A DNA stretch of 64,000 nucleotides, from contig NZ_JANHAX010000003.1 in the NCBI RefSeq assembly GCF_030848945.1, positions 558,001 through 622,000 of the forward strand, in the 5' to 3' direction. Position numbers and translations under genes: made by a program. Positions 43,093-52,591 of the stretch are shown in pieces. Source of the DNA: Marimonas arenosa (lineage in GTDB: Bacteria; Pseudomonadota; Alphaproteobacteria; Rhodobacterales; Rhodobacteraceae). The notes under the pieces are model-generated. The model searched no databases. It was not told the DNA's origin and saw nothing but the letters and a program-made list of their open reading frames with translations. Position 1 is the first letter of the stretch. Each line of letters begins with the position of its first letter.

Positions 43093-43564
43093 GCATCCTC
43101 ACCATGCCGTCGAACCAGTCGACCTCGAGTTCGTAGCGTGCCGACCCGCGGGCCAAAATGATGCGTCCGCCCGTCGAGGTGCCGTCAGGATAAAACCGAA
43201 TGCGCCCGCGGTCATCGTCGATCCGTTCGCGACGGGCCATCACCAACTCGACGGTCACGCCGCTTGGCAGCTCTGCGTCGCGCGCCTCGCCCGCACCGCG
43301 ATAGCTGCCGGCGGCAACATCGATCAGCACCGTGGCTTCGCGGTTGTCCCGCAGGGCGACGCTGCGGGCGCGGCGTAGTTCTCCGCCGAGGTCTTGAGCT
43401 GCGGCCTTGACCTCAAGTCCGGGCACCACCCGGCCGAGCATCGGAGTCGCCAGCGCCGCGACGAGCGCCATCAGCGTCATCACGACCAGAAGCTCGATCA
43501 GAGTGAACCCGTCGGCCCCGCGCCGGTTTGCGCCTTTTCCGTCACCAGCTCGTGACATCGGCAT
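43073..43564 (-). CDS. gspH: Type II secretion minor pseudopilin GspH
   Basis: 163 residues from the ATG at complement 43562-43564, with GAAGG upstream; another ATG two codons later is equally possible. Leader GANRRGADG, then FTLIELLVVMTLMALVAALA. The globular part contains RRARSVALRDNREATVLIDV and FYPDGTSTGG, characteristic of GspH. It overlaps gspG by about 20 bases. Confidence 0.87.
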   Translation of the reverse strand: MPMSRAGDGKGANRRGADGFTLIELLVVMTLMALVAALATPMLGRVVPGLEVKAAAQDLGGELRRARSVALRDNREATVLIDVAAGSYRGAGEARDAELPSGVTVELVMARRERIDDDRGRIRFYPDGTSTGGRIILARGSARYELEVDWFDGMVRMHETDAR

Positions 43565-44003
43565 TTTCGCCTTCGCCGCCTTCGGCACCATCGGCGCCGA
43601 GACTGTAGAGGTCAAACGGTCCATGCTCTCCGGGCGCACGATACTCGTAGGGACGCCCCCAGGGATCGGTCAGCGCGTCGGCTTTTCGCAGGTACGGTCC
43701 ATTCCAGCGCTCCGATGCACCTTGCGGCGCTTCCACGAGTGCCTGCAGGCCCTCGTCGGTGGTTGGATAACGGCCGACCTCGAGCGCATAGAGATCGAGG
43801 ATCGAGCCCAGCCTGTCGATCTGCACGGCTGCGGCATCGCTGCGCGCGCCGCCGAGGTACTTGACGGCCTGGGGCACTGCGAATGCCGCGATCATCGACA
43901 GAATCAGCAGCACCACCAGAAGCTCGACCAGCGTCATGCCGTGCTCCCGGTTCCGCTGTTCGGTACGATCACAGCTGCGCATATCTTCGTCAGTCTCGGA
44001 CAT
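43542..44003 (-). CDS. gspG: Type II secretion major pseudopilin GspG
   Basis: 153 residues, ATG chosen at complement 44001-44003 with AAAGGGAA six bases before it. A somewhat long leader (RTEQRNREHG) precedes MTLVELLVVLLILSMIAAFA, with M rather than F at position 1 of the mature chain, which is tolerated by prepilin peptidases. The globular part has the GspG signatures LDLYALEVGRYPTTDEGLQA, GPYLRKADALTDPWGRPYEY and PFDLYSLGADG (calcium-site loop). It builds the shaft of the pseudopilus. Confidence 0.93.
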   Translation of the reverse strand: MSETDEDMRSCDRTEQRNREHGMTLVELLVVLLILSMIAAFAVPQAVKYLGGARSDAAAVQIDRLGSILDLYALEVGRYPTTDEGLQALVEAPQGASERWNGPYLRKADALTDPWGRPYEYRAPGEHGPFDLYSLGADGAEGGEGENADVTSW

Positions 44004-44035
44004 CGCGTTCCCTTTCTGGTTTCGTCCCGGCCCGT

Positions 44036-45256
44036 TCACACCGCAAGTTCGTAGGAGCCGAGGATCGCGCCAAGCATGGAGCCGACGATGAACGCGATGA
44101 TGAGGCCGAGCAGAACAGTGACAGCCGGTGCAAGCAGCGCAAGAGCCTTTTGGACTTCTCGCTCTACCTCGGTGTCATGGATGTCGGCAACCTGCAGCAG
44201 CATCTGGTGCAATTCCCCGCTTTCCTCACCGACCTCGATAAGCTGAAGCGCCAGCGGCGGGAAAAGTCCGGTTTTCCGCATCGGCGCAGCGAGTCCCTCG
44301 CCGCGCGACAACGGCCCGGAAATCTGACGAACGGCGTCGGCAAAGGCGCGGTTCTGAAGCGTTCCCGCCGAGATGCCGACGGCTTCGACCAGGACAACGC
44401 CATTTGCACGCAAAGTCCCGAGGCTGCGGCAGAAGCGGGCAGTTTCGATCCGGCGCAGGATGCCGCCGATCACCGGCACGCGAAGCAGCCACGCATCAAA
44501 ACGTCGTGACGTATCCGCACGCAGACCCAAGCTCCGGATCGCGAGCAAAATCGCCAGGAGGCCGGCAAGCAGCAACCACCCCCACTCGGTCACCGCGTCC
44601 GAAACCGCGAGAACCACGCGTGTCGGCAGCGGGGGGGCGACGCCGGTCTCTTCAAACATCGGCCGAAACTCCGGCACGACGTAGACCAGAAGCACGACCA
44701 GCGACAGGCCGGTCAGGATCAGCACGAGCAAAGGATAGGTCAGCGCAGAGCGGACGCTGGCTTTCAAGGCCTCGCGCCGCTCGAGCATGGTGCTGAGACG
44801 GTTCAGCACCTCGACCAAAACTCCGCCTGTCTCGCCGGCTTTGATCATGCCGACGTAGAAGGCTGGGAAAGTCTCAGGCCGGGATTGCAGCCCCGCCGCA
44901 AGCGAACTTCCGCTCTGGATGGCTTTCAGCAGCTCACCTGGCACACCCCGCATCGGACCTTCTTCCAGAATCCGATCGAGCATGGACAACGCGCGGTCAA
45001 CCGGCAGCCCAGCGCGCAGCAGGATGGCGAATTCGCGGGTGAACAGCATGAGATCCTTGTCGCCGGCCTTGCGCCGGCGTCGCAGGTCGAGCCGTGACAG
45101 CCAGCTTTTTCGCGTTGTCGTGCCGTCCATGACCTGCAACGGCGCCATGCCACGACGTCGCAAGACGTCAATCGCACCCTGACGCGAGTCCGAGCTGATC
45201 TGGCCGGTGACGACCTCACCGCTGCGTGCGAGTGCCTTGTACTCGAACTCCGCCAA
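44036..45256 (-). CDS. gspF: Type II secretion inner-membrane platform protein GspF
   Basis: 406 residues. Opens with EFEYKALARSGEVVTGQISS, the standard GspF start, then two homologous T2SSF domains (about 70-190 and 270-395) with FTREFAILLRAGLPVDRALS and RFCRSLGTLRANGVVLVEAV, and three membrane helices, the last at LLAPAVTVLLGLIIAFIVGS. It is the polytopic centre of the assembly platform. Four bases after gspE. Confidence 0.94.
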   Translation of the reverse strand: MAEFEYKALARSGEVVTGQISSDSRQGAIDVLRRRGMAPLQVMDGTTTRKSWLSRLDLRRRRKAGDKDLMLFTREFAILLRAGLPVDRALSMLDRILEEGPMRGVPGELLKAIQSGSSLAAGLQSRPETFPAFYVGMIKAGETGGVLVEVLNRLSTMLERREALKASVRSALTYPLLVLILTGLSLVVLLVYVVPEFRPMFEETGVAPPLPTRVVLAVSDAVTEWGWLLLAGLLAILLAIRSLGLRADTSRRFDAWLLRVPVIGGILRRIETARFCRSLGTLRANGVVLVEAVGISAGTLQNRAFADAVRQISGPLSRGEGLAAPMRKTGLFPPLALQLIEVGEESGELHQMLLQVADIHDTEVEREVQKALALLAPAVTVLLGLIIAFIVGSMLGAILGSYELAV

Positions 45257-45260
45257 GGGT

Positions 45261-46976
45261 TCATCCTTTCCCGGTCGACCGGATGACTTCTTCCAGGGTG
45301 GTCACGCCTTGGACGACCTTGGCCAGGCCATCTTCGAACATCGTGCGCATCCCTTCGGCAACCGCGGCCCGGTGCAGTTCCTGGGCTTCGGCATGGCGCA
45401 GGATCAGGCTGCGGATATGATCGCTCATCGTCAACACCTCGACCAGCATGATCCGGCCCAGATAGCCTTGGCCGCGGCATTCGTCGCAGCCGCGCGCCTT
45501 GTACAGGGTGACCTCTCCGCTTTCGCCGTTGCCGGAAAAGCGCCGCAAGCCGAACTGTTCGATAACCTCGGGCAACGCGGCATAGGGCTCGCGGCAGGAC
45601 GGGCAAAGCCGTCGCACCAGCCGCTGCGCGGCAACGCCCTCAAGCGTTGAGGTCAGAAGGTAATCCTCGATGCCCATATCGAGAAAGCGGGTGATCGCGC
45701 TGGCGGCGTCGTTGGTGTGCAGCGTCGACAGCACCAGGTGCCCGGTCAGCGCCGCCTGCGCGGCGATGCGCGCGGTGTCTCCGTCACGGATTTCACCGAC
45801 CATGATGATGTCGGGATCCTGTCTCAGGATCGAGCGCAGGACATTCGCGAAGGTCAGCCCGATCGAGGGTTTCACCGGTACCTGATTGACCCCTTCCAAT
45901 TGGTATTCGACCGGGTCCTCAACTGTTACCAGCTTCTTGCCCTCTTCGTTGATCGCGCTGAGCGCGGCGTAGAGCGTTGTCGTCTTGCCGCTGCCGGTCG
46001 GTCCGGTGACGACGAAGATGCCGTGTGGCACCTGAAGGATTTCGTCGAGCCGGTCGCGGGCTGGTGCCTGGACGCCGAGTTTGTCGAAATCCAGCGCCAC
46101 GGCATCCCGGTCGAGAAGGCGCAGGACGACCGATTCGCCGTACATCACCGGCAATGTCGAGACACGGATGTCGACGGGTTTTCCGCGCACAACCGTCTTT
46201 ACGCGCCCGTCTTGGGGCAGCCGGTGTTCGGCAATGTCGAGGCGGGCCATGATTTTCAGGCGAGAAATCACCGCGGGGCGGAGCCGCTCGGGCAGCTGTG
46301 TCGGTTCTTGCAGCACCCCATCGATGCGGTAGCGGACGCGGAACTCGTGTTCGTAGGACTCGAAATGGATATCCGACGCACGGGCCTCGACCGCGCGGGC
46401 GACAAGTGAGTTCACCAACTGCACCACGGGTGCTTCGCTGGCGAGGTCTCTCAGGCGTTCGACATCGATATCCTCGCTGTCCGTGTCCGGTGTCGTCTGC
46501 GCCGCAACGTCGCCGATTTGGTCGGAATAGAGCCGCTCGATCGCACTCTCTATAAGCGCCGGCTCGGCGACCCCGACAACAACGGGCCGTTCCGTCGCCA
46601 GCGAGAACGCTTCGATCGAAAAGCTGTCCAACGGATCGGCCATGGCCACGAAGTGGCCATCGGGTGTGTCCGCGATTGGCAGCATGCGGCGGGTTTTCAG
46701 GAACCTTGGGCTGAGGTGCTCGATCTCGAGCGGTTGTTGCGGGATGTCTGACGACGCGATCAGGCGGAGCCCGAGTTGGCGGGCAATTGCGGCGGCGAGG
46801 TCACGTTCCTGCACCAGGCCCAGCTTGGTCAGCAGGTCGGGAAGATGGTGGCCCGTCGTCTGGTCGAGCAACCGCATCGCGCGGTCGAGGCCGCTGCGAT
46901 CCAGCTTGCCCGACGCGATCAGCGCTTCGCCGAGTTCTTTCTGGACGTCATCAATGTTCCTGACTGTCATAGACAT
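45261..46976 (-). CDS. gspE: Type II secretion ATPase GspE
   Basis: 571 residues from ATG at complement 46974-46976. N-terminal N1E/MshEN-like domain (ELGEALIASGKLDRSGLDRA), then the ATPase with Walker A GPTGSGKTTTLYAAL, Asp box EDPVEYQL, Walker B ILRQDPDIIMVGEIRDGDTA and His box LVLSTLHTNDAASAI. The tetracysteine zinc module CPSC...CDEC is intact. It powers pseudopilus assembly from the cytoplasm, docked on GspL. It is the first gene of the leftward T2SS operon and is divergent from the giant exported protein gene across about 330 bp. Confidence 0.95.
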   Translation of the reverse strand: MSMTVRNIDDVQKELGEALIASGKLDRSGLDRAMRLLDQTTGHHLPDLLTKLGLVQERDLAAAIARQLGLRLIASSDIPQQPLEIEHLSPRFLKTRRMLPIADTPDGHFVAMADPLDSFSIEAFSLATERPVVVGVAEPALIESAIERLYSDQIGDVAAQTTPDTDSEDIDVERLRDLASEAPVVQLVNSLVARAVEARASDIHFESYEHEFRVRYRIDGVLQEPTQLPERLRPAVISRLKIMARLDIAEHRLPQDGRVKTVVRGKPVDIRVSTLPVMYGESVVLRLLDRDAVALDFDKLGVQAPARDRLDEILQVPHGIFVVTGPTGSGKTTTLYAALSAINEEGKKLVTVEDPVEYQLEGVNQVPVKPSIGLTFANVLRSILRQDPDIIMVGEIRDGDTARIAAQAALTGHLVLSTLHTNDAASAITRFLDMGIEDYLLTSTLEGVAAQRLVRRLCPSCREPYAALPEVIEQFGLRRFSGNGESGEVTLYKARGCDECRGQGYLGRIMLVEVLTMSDHIRSLILRHAEAQELHRAAVAEGMRTMFEDGLAKVVQGVTTLEEVIRSTGKG

Positions 46977-47143
46977 GACGGTGCCAATCCTCTCGCGCGA
47001 CGAGCCTCCTAGATCGATAGTGACGGCCCGGCGCTTCCTCTTTAAGTGGAAAACAAAACGTGTTTCCCGCAAGTTCTCCGAATCGGCAGACCAGTGGCTC
47101 TGACGTAACAAGGTTATTTAAATGAGGTGCCGGTCGGAAGCGA

Positions 47144-47157
47144 TTGATCTGAGTCAA
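47144..47157. promoter_or_regulatory. FNR/FnrL-type box between gspE and the giant-protein gene
   Basis: TTGAT-CTGA-GTCAA fits the FNR/FnrL consensus TTGAY-N4-RTCAA. It lies 152 bp before the giant protein's ATG and 168 bp before gspE in their shared divergent intergenic region (46977-47308). Expected chance frequency for such a motif is roughly one per few windows of this size, so position is the main support. Confidence 0.45.
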
Positions 47158-47261
47158 ACCTGACATTCGAAAAACATGATAGATTAGCAAAGCAAGGGAG
47201 AATTCTATGTGATTCATCAAGACGATACCGCAAATCGCAAGCGTGATTGTCTTCATTTAGT

Positions 47262-47282
47262 AAACAGTTACTCCAACTGTTT
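47262..47282. promoter_or_regulatory. Perfect inverted repeat in the 5' region of the giant-protein gene
   Basis: AAACAGTT (47262-47269), 5-base loop, AACTGTTT (47275-47282). It ends 26 bases before the ATG, just upstream of the GGAGG site, so it is either an operator overlapping the transcription start or a 5'-UTR hairpin. Confidence 0.5.
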
Positions 47283-47308
47283 TCGATTGTTCGCGACGGA
47301 GGAATGAA

Positions 47309-50300
47309 ATGAGACGTAAAACATTACTGCTCTGTACCACAGCAGCGTTGCTGCTGGGGACGAGCATACCAATCTACGCCGATGATGGCGACAAGGTACT
47401 CAAGCGGCTGACTGGCGGTAATATCGACAATCAGCTGACTGTGCTACCTGAAGACGTTTTCGGGGGGCACATCGCGGAGGCGGAACATGCTTACACGGAT
47501 GTGCTGAAGTTCTTCGTGCCGACGCAGCGGGCCAGCGGCCTGCAGGAGCCGGTCGAGTACTACGATATCGATGAGAACCTGGTCGAGACTCTCGAGCAGG
47601 CAAAACCGCTGGTCAACGTGTTCATGTACGGGCCGGCGGTTGGCGTGGAGCACACAGCTTTCGCGCACAGCTTCATGGACGCCTTTGCCGGGGTCAGCCT
47701 CGACGATGGCGAGACGTGGAAAACCACCAACCTCTCACAATCAGCCGACCTGACGTCCTTCACCCTTGGTGGTGGCGGGGAAGGCAGCGGTCACGATGAC
47801 GACGGTGGCGATGACGATGATCATCACGGGTCCACCCTGAGCGTCGAGATCGATGAAGCCGTCTGGCGCGATCACAACAAGAACTTCGGCAAACTGAAGG
47901 TCGAGGGGGAAGCTGATCGGCTCGAGCAGGTTGAGATCATCAACTTCGACACCGGCGAGGTTCTGTTCAAGACGCTGGCGAAGAAAGACAGCGAGTTCTC
48001 GGCCAAGCGGAACGTGAGTGTCGACTCTGCACCCTGCCGCGTCGCGGCGGTTGCGGATGGCGAGACCAGCGCCCCGATTACTGTGGACTACGGTGACGAT
48101 TCGACCACGCAGTGTATCGGTCTCGACATCGCCGAATATCCCGGTGGTGTTTACAACATCGTGCATGCCACTGCCGGTAACAAGGCCATGGTGGCCTGGA
48201 CCAGCCGGTTCTGCCAACAAGGCCAACCGACCTATTCGATGGCGTGGGACGGCGACGACGAGGGTCTGAAGCCTGAACTTCTCGAGCGGCGGGACGCGCT
48301 TTCGGCGTATCTCGGCGTCGATATCAACGCCGACCTCTACCTGACCGATCTGTTCGGCGTTGCTGGGCAACAAAGGTCGATCAACTTCGCCGACGAAGGC
48401 TATCCGCAGGCTGGCGAAGTGCCGTATGGCTGTCTGTGGACGGCGCGCGGCGTGCTGCGGGCCGGAGACGATCCGCGCACGACGGAAGTCGAAGCCACGC
48501 ACATGGTCTGGACCAAGCCCGAGCGGCTGACGTCTGGCCGGCGCGATCCCAACCGGGTCGAGTTGAGGGCGGTCAAGGATGCCGGCTTCGCGATGACCTG
48601 GCAAGAAGACCCCGACGGGCTGCGTCCCGGTCAGGGCTTAGGCCCGGGCGAAGGCTGGAGCGGCGCGGTTGCGCACAGCAAGACCGACGTCTGGTACAGC
48701 TTCCTGCCATGGGAACATGCCGACCTGGTCGAAAACCCGGACGATCCGGCAGGTGAACCTGTCGCAATGGCCGACCATGACCTCCTGGTTACCGGACGGC
48801 CGCAGGTTTATGTGCCTTGGGCGGTTCCGATGCGTCTGACCAACAACGACAAGTGTCAGGCCGACGAATACGGTCCGGGCCAAACGCCTTCGGAAAACAA
48901 GGTCTTCAGCTACTGCAACTATGATGTGGCTGCAGCTTACGGTCTTCAGGACTTCTGTCAGGATACCGCGCTTGTGCCGCAAGGCCAATCCGGTGCCGAA
49001 GGCCTGATCTGCGTCAACGAAGACGGACTGCCGAACCTTGCCAACACCGCCTCGACACGGGCCCGCACATCGCTGCAGGGCTACGACTCGGACGGTGACG
49101 GCGTGACCGACAGCGCTTGGGTCGTGGTTGCAACCGAGGAATCGAAAGGCCTCGGCCGGTTCGCATTCCTGCCGGACGGCACGGCGTGCGAAGCGGTACG
49201 TGCAGATGATCCTGCCTACGATCCAGATTGCAGCGCCGATATCGGCAAGAACCAGTGGTACTTCAGCTTCGACATGGGCGACCCGCAGACTTCCGCGACG
49301 TCAGCACATGAAAACGGCCTGGTGCAGAACCTGGTCAATCAGGGCAACCTGCTCAACCAGCCTGAAGTCGACTGGCGGACCGGTGAGTTCTATCCGGTTC
49401 TGAACACCGTCGATATGTGGGACTTCGGCGCCTATAACTATGATCTCTACAATACCGAGATCGCACGGCGTTCGAGCCTGCTGGTGCAGGGGATCGGCAA
49501 AGGTCTTGGTGCGGACACTGGCGTCGGAGACACCGGTACGCTCGTCATGTCGTCCTGGAAACAGGGTGCGATGCGGCAGGGTGGCCCGGCCGACACGATG
49601 TTCCGCCGGATCCTGATCGATGCCGAGGACTACACTGAAGGCCTCGACGACAACCCCTACGCGTTCACCAACATGGAATGCGAAGAGGTCGGTGGGTCCG
49701 GAGGCTGGGCTGAATTCGATGAGCCTAACCCGTACTATCCTGACGGGGTCTGCCTGGCGCCTGCAACCAACTTGTCTGGCGTCATTCCGGATACCTGCCT
49801 GGACAGCGCGACCAACGCTGCGGATGACTGCCCGACAGTCGATTTCGCATCGTCGACCTTTGGTCAGCTCGTGTTCCCGCAAAGCCTGGGCGGCCCGATT
49901 CTTCAGGGCTATATCCAGGGCGAAGGTAACACCACCAAGATCCTGACCTGGCACCAGTGCCCGTCGGATGGCGTGCAGAGCGTGGGTGACTTCACGGCCG
50001 TGACCTGTGACACAGACGATCGGACCGACGAGTTCGCCAACCTCAAGGACCAGAGCTGGTACAACCCGCTTGACGTGTCCAAGGGGCACCGCGGCTACCT
50101 GGATGGGGACTTTGCAATGTTCCTGTACGCCTGGTCGCCGAACTGGCGTCTCAACGCCAAGGGCAACGACCGCTACGACCTGTATGTGCGGCGTTCGTTC
50201 GATGGTGGTGATACCTGGACAACGACTCCGGCGTCCTTCACCGCGAGCGACGGCGAGCTCTATGTTGGCGACGGTACGGTTACCTGCGAGAACTATCGTT

Positions 50301-51010
50301 CGGAGGTGACCCAGGTACCGCAGGCAGACGAGCCGACGGTGTGTTACGAGTACGGTGCCGGGATTGCGGAGCAAGCACGCAACGTGACGCAGCATAGCCG
50401 TATGCGCGTGACCACGCTTGACCCGCGCTATGCCCCGAGTGCTGCGGCTATCGATCCTGACGCATGTGTCGACGACACCGATCTGACGATTGACACCAGT
50501 GTGATGACCTGCCTGGATCCGTCGACCGGCGTTGCTGAAGTGCGTGATCCGTCGCGTTACTTCATGGTCTTCGAGACCGGCGACAACAGCACCGTGCAAG
50601 TTGGCGAAGCGGAACCGCTCGATCTGTTCTACAGCCGTGCGGAAAGCTTTGGTGACGACTACGTTGTCTGGGCCGAGACCGACTCCGCAAGTGCGGACGC
50701 GACGCTCTGCTATCCGTCTGATCCGCACGAGGACGATGGTATCATCGGTACCGTGGTCGAAGGCAGCGGCTTCTGCAACGAGTTCGACCGCGCGAATGCT
50801 GGCGGTGACACGCACTCGAGCGAAGGCGACCTTGAAGCCAAGACCGATGGTAGCAAGCTCTATGCGACCTGGACCCAGTGGGTGTTCGGTGAAGACGGTG
50901 AAGAAATCGTCGAGTCGGATGCCATGGCTCGCCGGATCTGGTGGATCGACGACTACATCTCGTCGGACAACAGCTGGACCCTGCCTGGCACGAACCAGCC
51001 GGAGCAATGA
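47309..51010 (+). CDS. Giant exported protein with Asp boxes, probable T2SS substrate
   Basis: 1233 residues. Signal peptide MRRKTLLLCTTAALLLGTSI (cleavage near IYA). An Asp/His/Gly-rich stretch at 154-175 (SGHDDDGGDDDDHHG) could bind calcium or another metal. Two sialidase-type Asp boxes, SLDDGETW (130-137) and SFDGGDTW (near 963), point to a beta-propeller (BNR-like) body. More than 20 cysteines are spread through it, consistent with oxidising export and Sec-plus-T2SS secretion. The length and layout remind me of proteins annotated 'choice-of-anchor O', a comparison I cannot verify. GGAGG precedes the ATG. It is divergent from the T2SS operon and ends in a strong terminator, so it is probably that system's main cargo. 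Confidence 0.75.
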   Translation: MRRKTLLLCTTAALLLGTSIPIYADDGDKVLKRLTGGNIDNQLTVLPEDVFGGHIAEAEHAYTDVLKFFVPTQRASGLQEPVEYYDIDENLVETLEQAKPLVNVFMYGPAVGVEHTAFAHSFMDAFAGVSLDDGETWKTTNLSQSADLTSFTLGGGGEGSGHDDDGGDDDDHHGSTLSVEIDEAVWRDHNKNFGKLKVEGEADRLEQVEIINFDTGEVLFKTLAKKDSEFSAKRNVSVDSAPCRVAAVADGETSAPITVDYGDDSTTQCIGLDIAEYPGGVYNIVHATAGNKAMVAWTSRFCQQGQPTYSMAWDGDDEGLKPELLERRDALSAYLGVDINADLYLTDLFGVAGQQRSINFADEGYPQAGEVPYGCLWTARGVLRAGDDPRTTEVEATHMVWTKPERLTSGRRDPNRVELRAVKDAGFAMTWQEDPDGLRPGQGLGPGEGWSGAVAHSKTDVWYSFLPWEHADLVENPDDPAGEPVAMADHDLLVTGRPQVYVPWAVPMRLTNNDKCQADEYGPGQTPSENKVFSYCNYDVAAAYGLQDFCQDTALVPQGQSGAEGLICVNEDGLPNLANTASTRARTSLQGYDSDGDGVTDSAWVVVATEESKGLGRFAFLPDGTACEAVRADDPAYDPDCSADIGKNQWYFSFDMGDPQTSATSAHENGLVQNLVNQGNLLNQPEVDWRTGEFYPVLNTVDMWDFGAYNYDLYNTEIARRSSLLVQGIGKGLGADTGVGDTGTLVMSSWKQGAMRQGGPADTMFRRILIDAEDYTEGLDDNPYAFTNMECEEVGGSGGWAEFDEPNPYYPDGVCLAPATNLSGVIPDTCLDSATNAADDCPTVDFASSTFGQLVFPQSLGGPILQGYIQGEGNTTKILTWHQCPSDGVQSVGDFTAVTCDTDDRTDEFANLKDQSWYNPLDVSKGHRGYLDGDFAMFLYAWSPNWRLNAKGNDRYDLYVRRSFDGGDTWTTTPASFTASDGELYVGDGTVTCENYRSEVTQVPQADEPTVCYEYGAGIAEQARNVTQHSRMRVTTLDPRYAPSAAAIDPDACVDDTDLTIDTSVMTCLDPSTGVAEVRDPSRYFMVFETGDNSTVQVGEAEPLDLFYSRAESFGDDYVVWAETDSASADATLCYPSDPHEDDGIIGTVVEGSGFCNEFDRANAGGDTHSSEGDLEAKTDGSKLYATWTQWVFGEDGEEIVESDAMARRIWWIDDYISSDNSWTLPGTNQPEQ

Positions 51011-51053
51011 GTTCTGCTCCAACGGCAAGACAATGATTGCCGAAAAATACTGG

Positions 51054-51085
51054 ATGGGCCGCCTTCGGGCGGCCCATCTGTTTTT
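51054..51085 (+). terminator. Intrinsic terminator with TTCG tetraloop
   Basis: ATGGGCCGCC-TTCG-GGCGGCCCAT (51054-51077) followed by five T at 51081-51085, 43 bp after the giant gene's stop. A textbook terminator. Confidence 0.93.
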
Positions 51086-51394
51086 CCGCTTTGTCCTTTT
51101 CTTGAGCCCGACCGCAGAACTGCATTTGATATGAAAGTTTTTGGGATCGCGGCAGGGTCAACACTTCATGCTCAGCGCCTGGATCAGCCTAGCCGGCGTC
51201 GGGTCCGACACAGCCCGGGCGGACGCCCCCCCTGAAACTGAACGAGAATTGGTCTGTGCGATTCGCTGGCCTGCGCGCCCCGGTGATTTCTTGGGCAGAC
51301 GCGAGCGCGACTGCATGAAAAACAGGCATTGGACATACATTTTTTAGCTGAGGCGCATGCTGCGGCGGTCTGGGCTGACATTAGCGGCGACGGC
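51086..51394. other. Intergenic stretch of about 310 bp before ureD
   Basis: No gene. It must contain the urease promoter; I see no clear sigma-54 or NtrC-type site. Confidence 0.4.
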
Positions 51395-52276
51395 GTGGTG
51401 AAATCGACGGCGAACCCATTTTGCAGGACGAGACCCATCAACGCCACGGTCAGGATATCCCCACGGCCCGATTCCGAGCTTCAGCCCCGTGCCCACGGCC
51501 ATGTCCACCTGTCGGTCAAACGCGACGGACCGCGGACGGCGATCGACACGCTACGTCAGGCAGGGTCTTCGAAGCTTCTGTTTCCACGGAGGACCGGGCC
51601 GGAGATTGAGGCGGTTCTGCTCAACACGGCCGGCGGGGTGACCGGCGGCGACCGGTTCGCGGTCGATATCGAGGCGCAGTCGGGCACCGCGATGACATTG
51701 ACGACCCAGGCGGCCGAGCGGGCTTATGCCGCGCAGCCGGGCGAAACCGGCGTGATCCGGTCGTCGTTGCTGCTGGGTGAGGACGTCGCGTTCAACTGGC
51801 TGCCGCAGGAGACGATCCTGTTCGCTGGCTGTGCGCTAGATCGGTCGCTGGCGGTCGAGATGGCCGCGTCGTCCCGGCTGCTGGTTTCTGAAATCTTGGT
51901 CTTCGGCCGCGGTGCGATGGGTGAAACGCTGACTTGCGGCACGTTCTTGGACCGAATCGAGGTCCGACGCGGCGGCGAGAAGCTGTTTCTCGACGCGATT
52001 GCGCTGCATGGAAACATCGCGGCGCATCTGGAGCGCGCCGCAATCGCGGCAGGATCCGGCGCGATGGTATCCGTAGTGTACGTGGCGCCGGACGCCGAGG
52101 CATATCTGGGGCCGCTGCGTGCCATGCTGCCCGAAACCGCCGGGGTCAGCCTGATTGGTGCGGATCTGTTGTTCCTGCGGGCGCTGGCCCAGGACAGTTT
52201 TGCGCTGCGCCAGATGCTGATCCCGATCCTGGTTCGACTGACGAAAACTCCGCTTCCGAGATGCTGGATGATCTGA
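51395..52276 (+). CDS. ureD: Urease accessory protein UreD (UreH)
   Basis: About 293 residues. The start is uncertain: no ATG lies in frame before the conserved [17 protein letters not shown], and I take one of two adjacent GTG codons (51395 or 51398). Family motifs are [48 protein letters not shown] and the C-terminal [20 protein letters not shown]. UreD binds the urease apoprotein and, with UreF and UreG, delivers nickel. First gene of the cluster, one base before ureA. Confidence 0.9.
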   Translation: MVKSTANPFCRTRPINATVRISPRPDSELQPRAHGHVHLSVKRDGPRTAIDTLRQAGSSKLLFPRRTGPEIEAVLLNTAGGVTGGDRFAVDIEAQSGTAMTLTTQAAERAYAAQPGETGVIRSSLLLGEDVAFNWLPQETILFAGCALDRSLAVEMAASSRLLVSEILVFGRGAMGETLTCGTFLDRIEVRRGGEKLFLDAIALHGNIAAHLERAAIAAGSGAMVSVVYVAPDAEAYLGPLRAMLPETAGVSLIGADLLFLRALAQDSFALRQMLIPILVRLTKTPLPRCWMI

Positions 52277-52277
52277 A

Positions 52278-52580
52278 ATGAACCTGACCCCGAGAGAAAA
52301 GGACAAGCTGCTCGTCGCGATGGCGGCCGACGTTGCGCGCCGGCGGCTGGCGCGAGGCGTCAAGCTCAACCATCCCGAGGCAATCGCGCTTATCACCGAC
52401 GCAGTGGTCGAGGGCGCCCGCGACGGCCGGTCGGTGGCCGACATGATGGAGGCCGGCGCCAAGGTGATCGGCCGCGATCAATGCATGGAAGGCGTGCCCG
52501 AGATGATTCACGAGGTCCAGGTCGAGGCCACCTTTCCCGACGGCACCAAGCTCGTCACTGTTCACAACCCTATCCGTTGA
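52278..52580 (+). CDS. ureA: Urease gamma subunit UreA
   Basis: 100 residues, the normal length. [49 protein letters not shown] and [20 protein letters not shown] are the family blocks. Cytoplasmic structural subunit; in most rhodobacteria ureB follows after a small extra gene, as here. Confidence 0.97.
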   Translation: MNLTPREKDKLLVAMAADVARRRLARGVKLNHPEAIALITDAVVEGARDGRSVADMMEAGAKVIGRDQCMEGVPEMIHEVQVEATFPDGTKLVTVHNPIR

Positions 52581-52591
52581 GGAGTTTTGTC

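Noticed and set aside
51329..51394. Upstream extension of ureD to a TTG at 51329
   Set aside because: No ribosome site, and UreD homologues begin close to the LQPRA motif.
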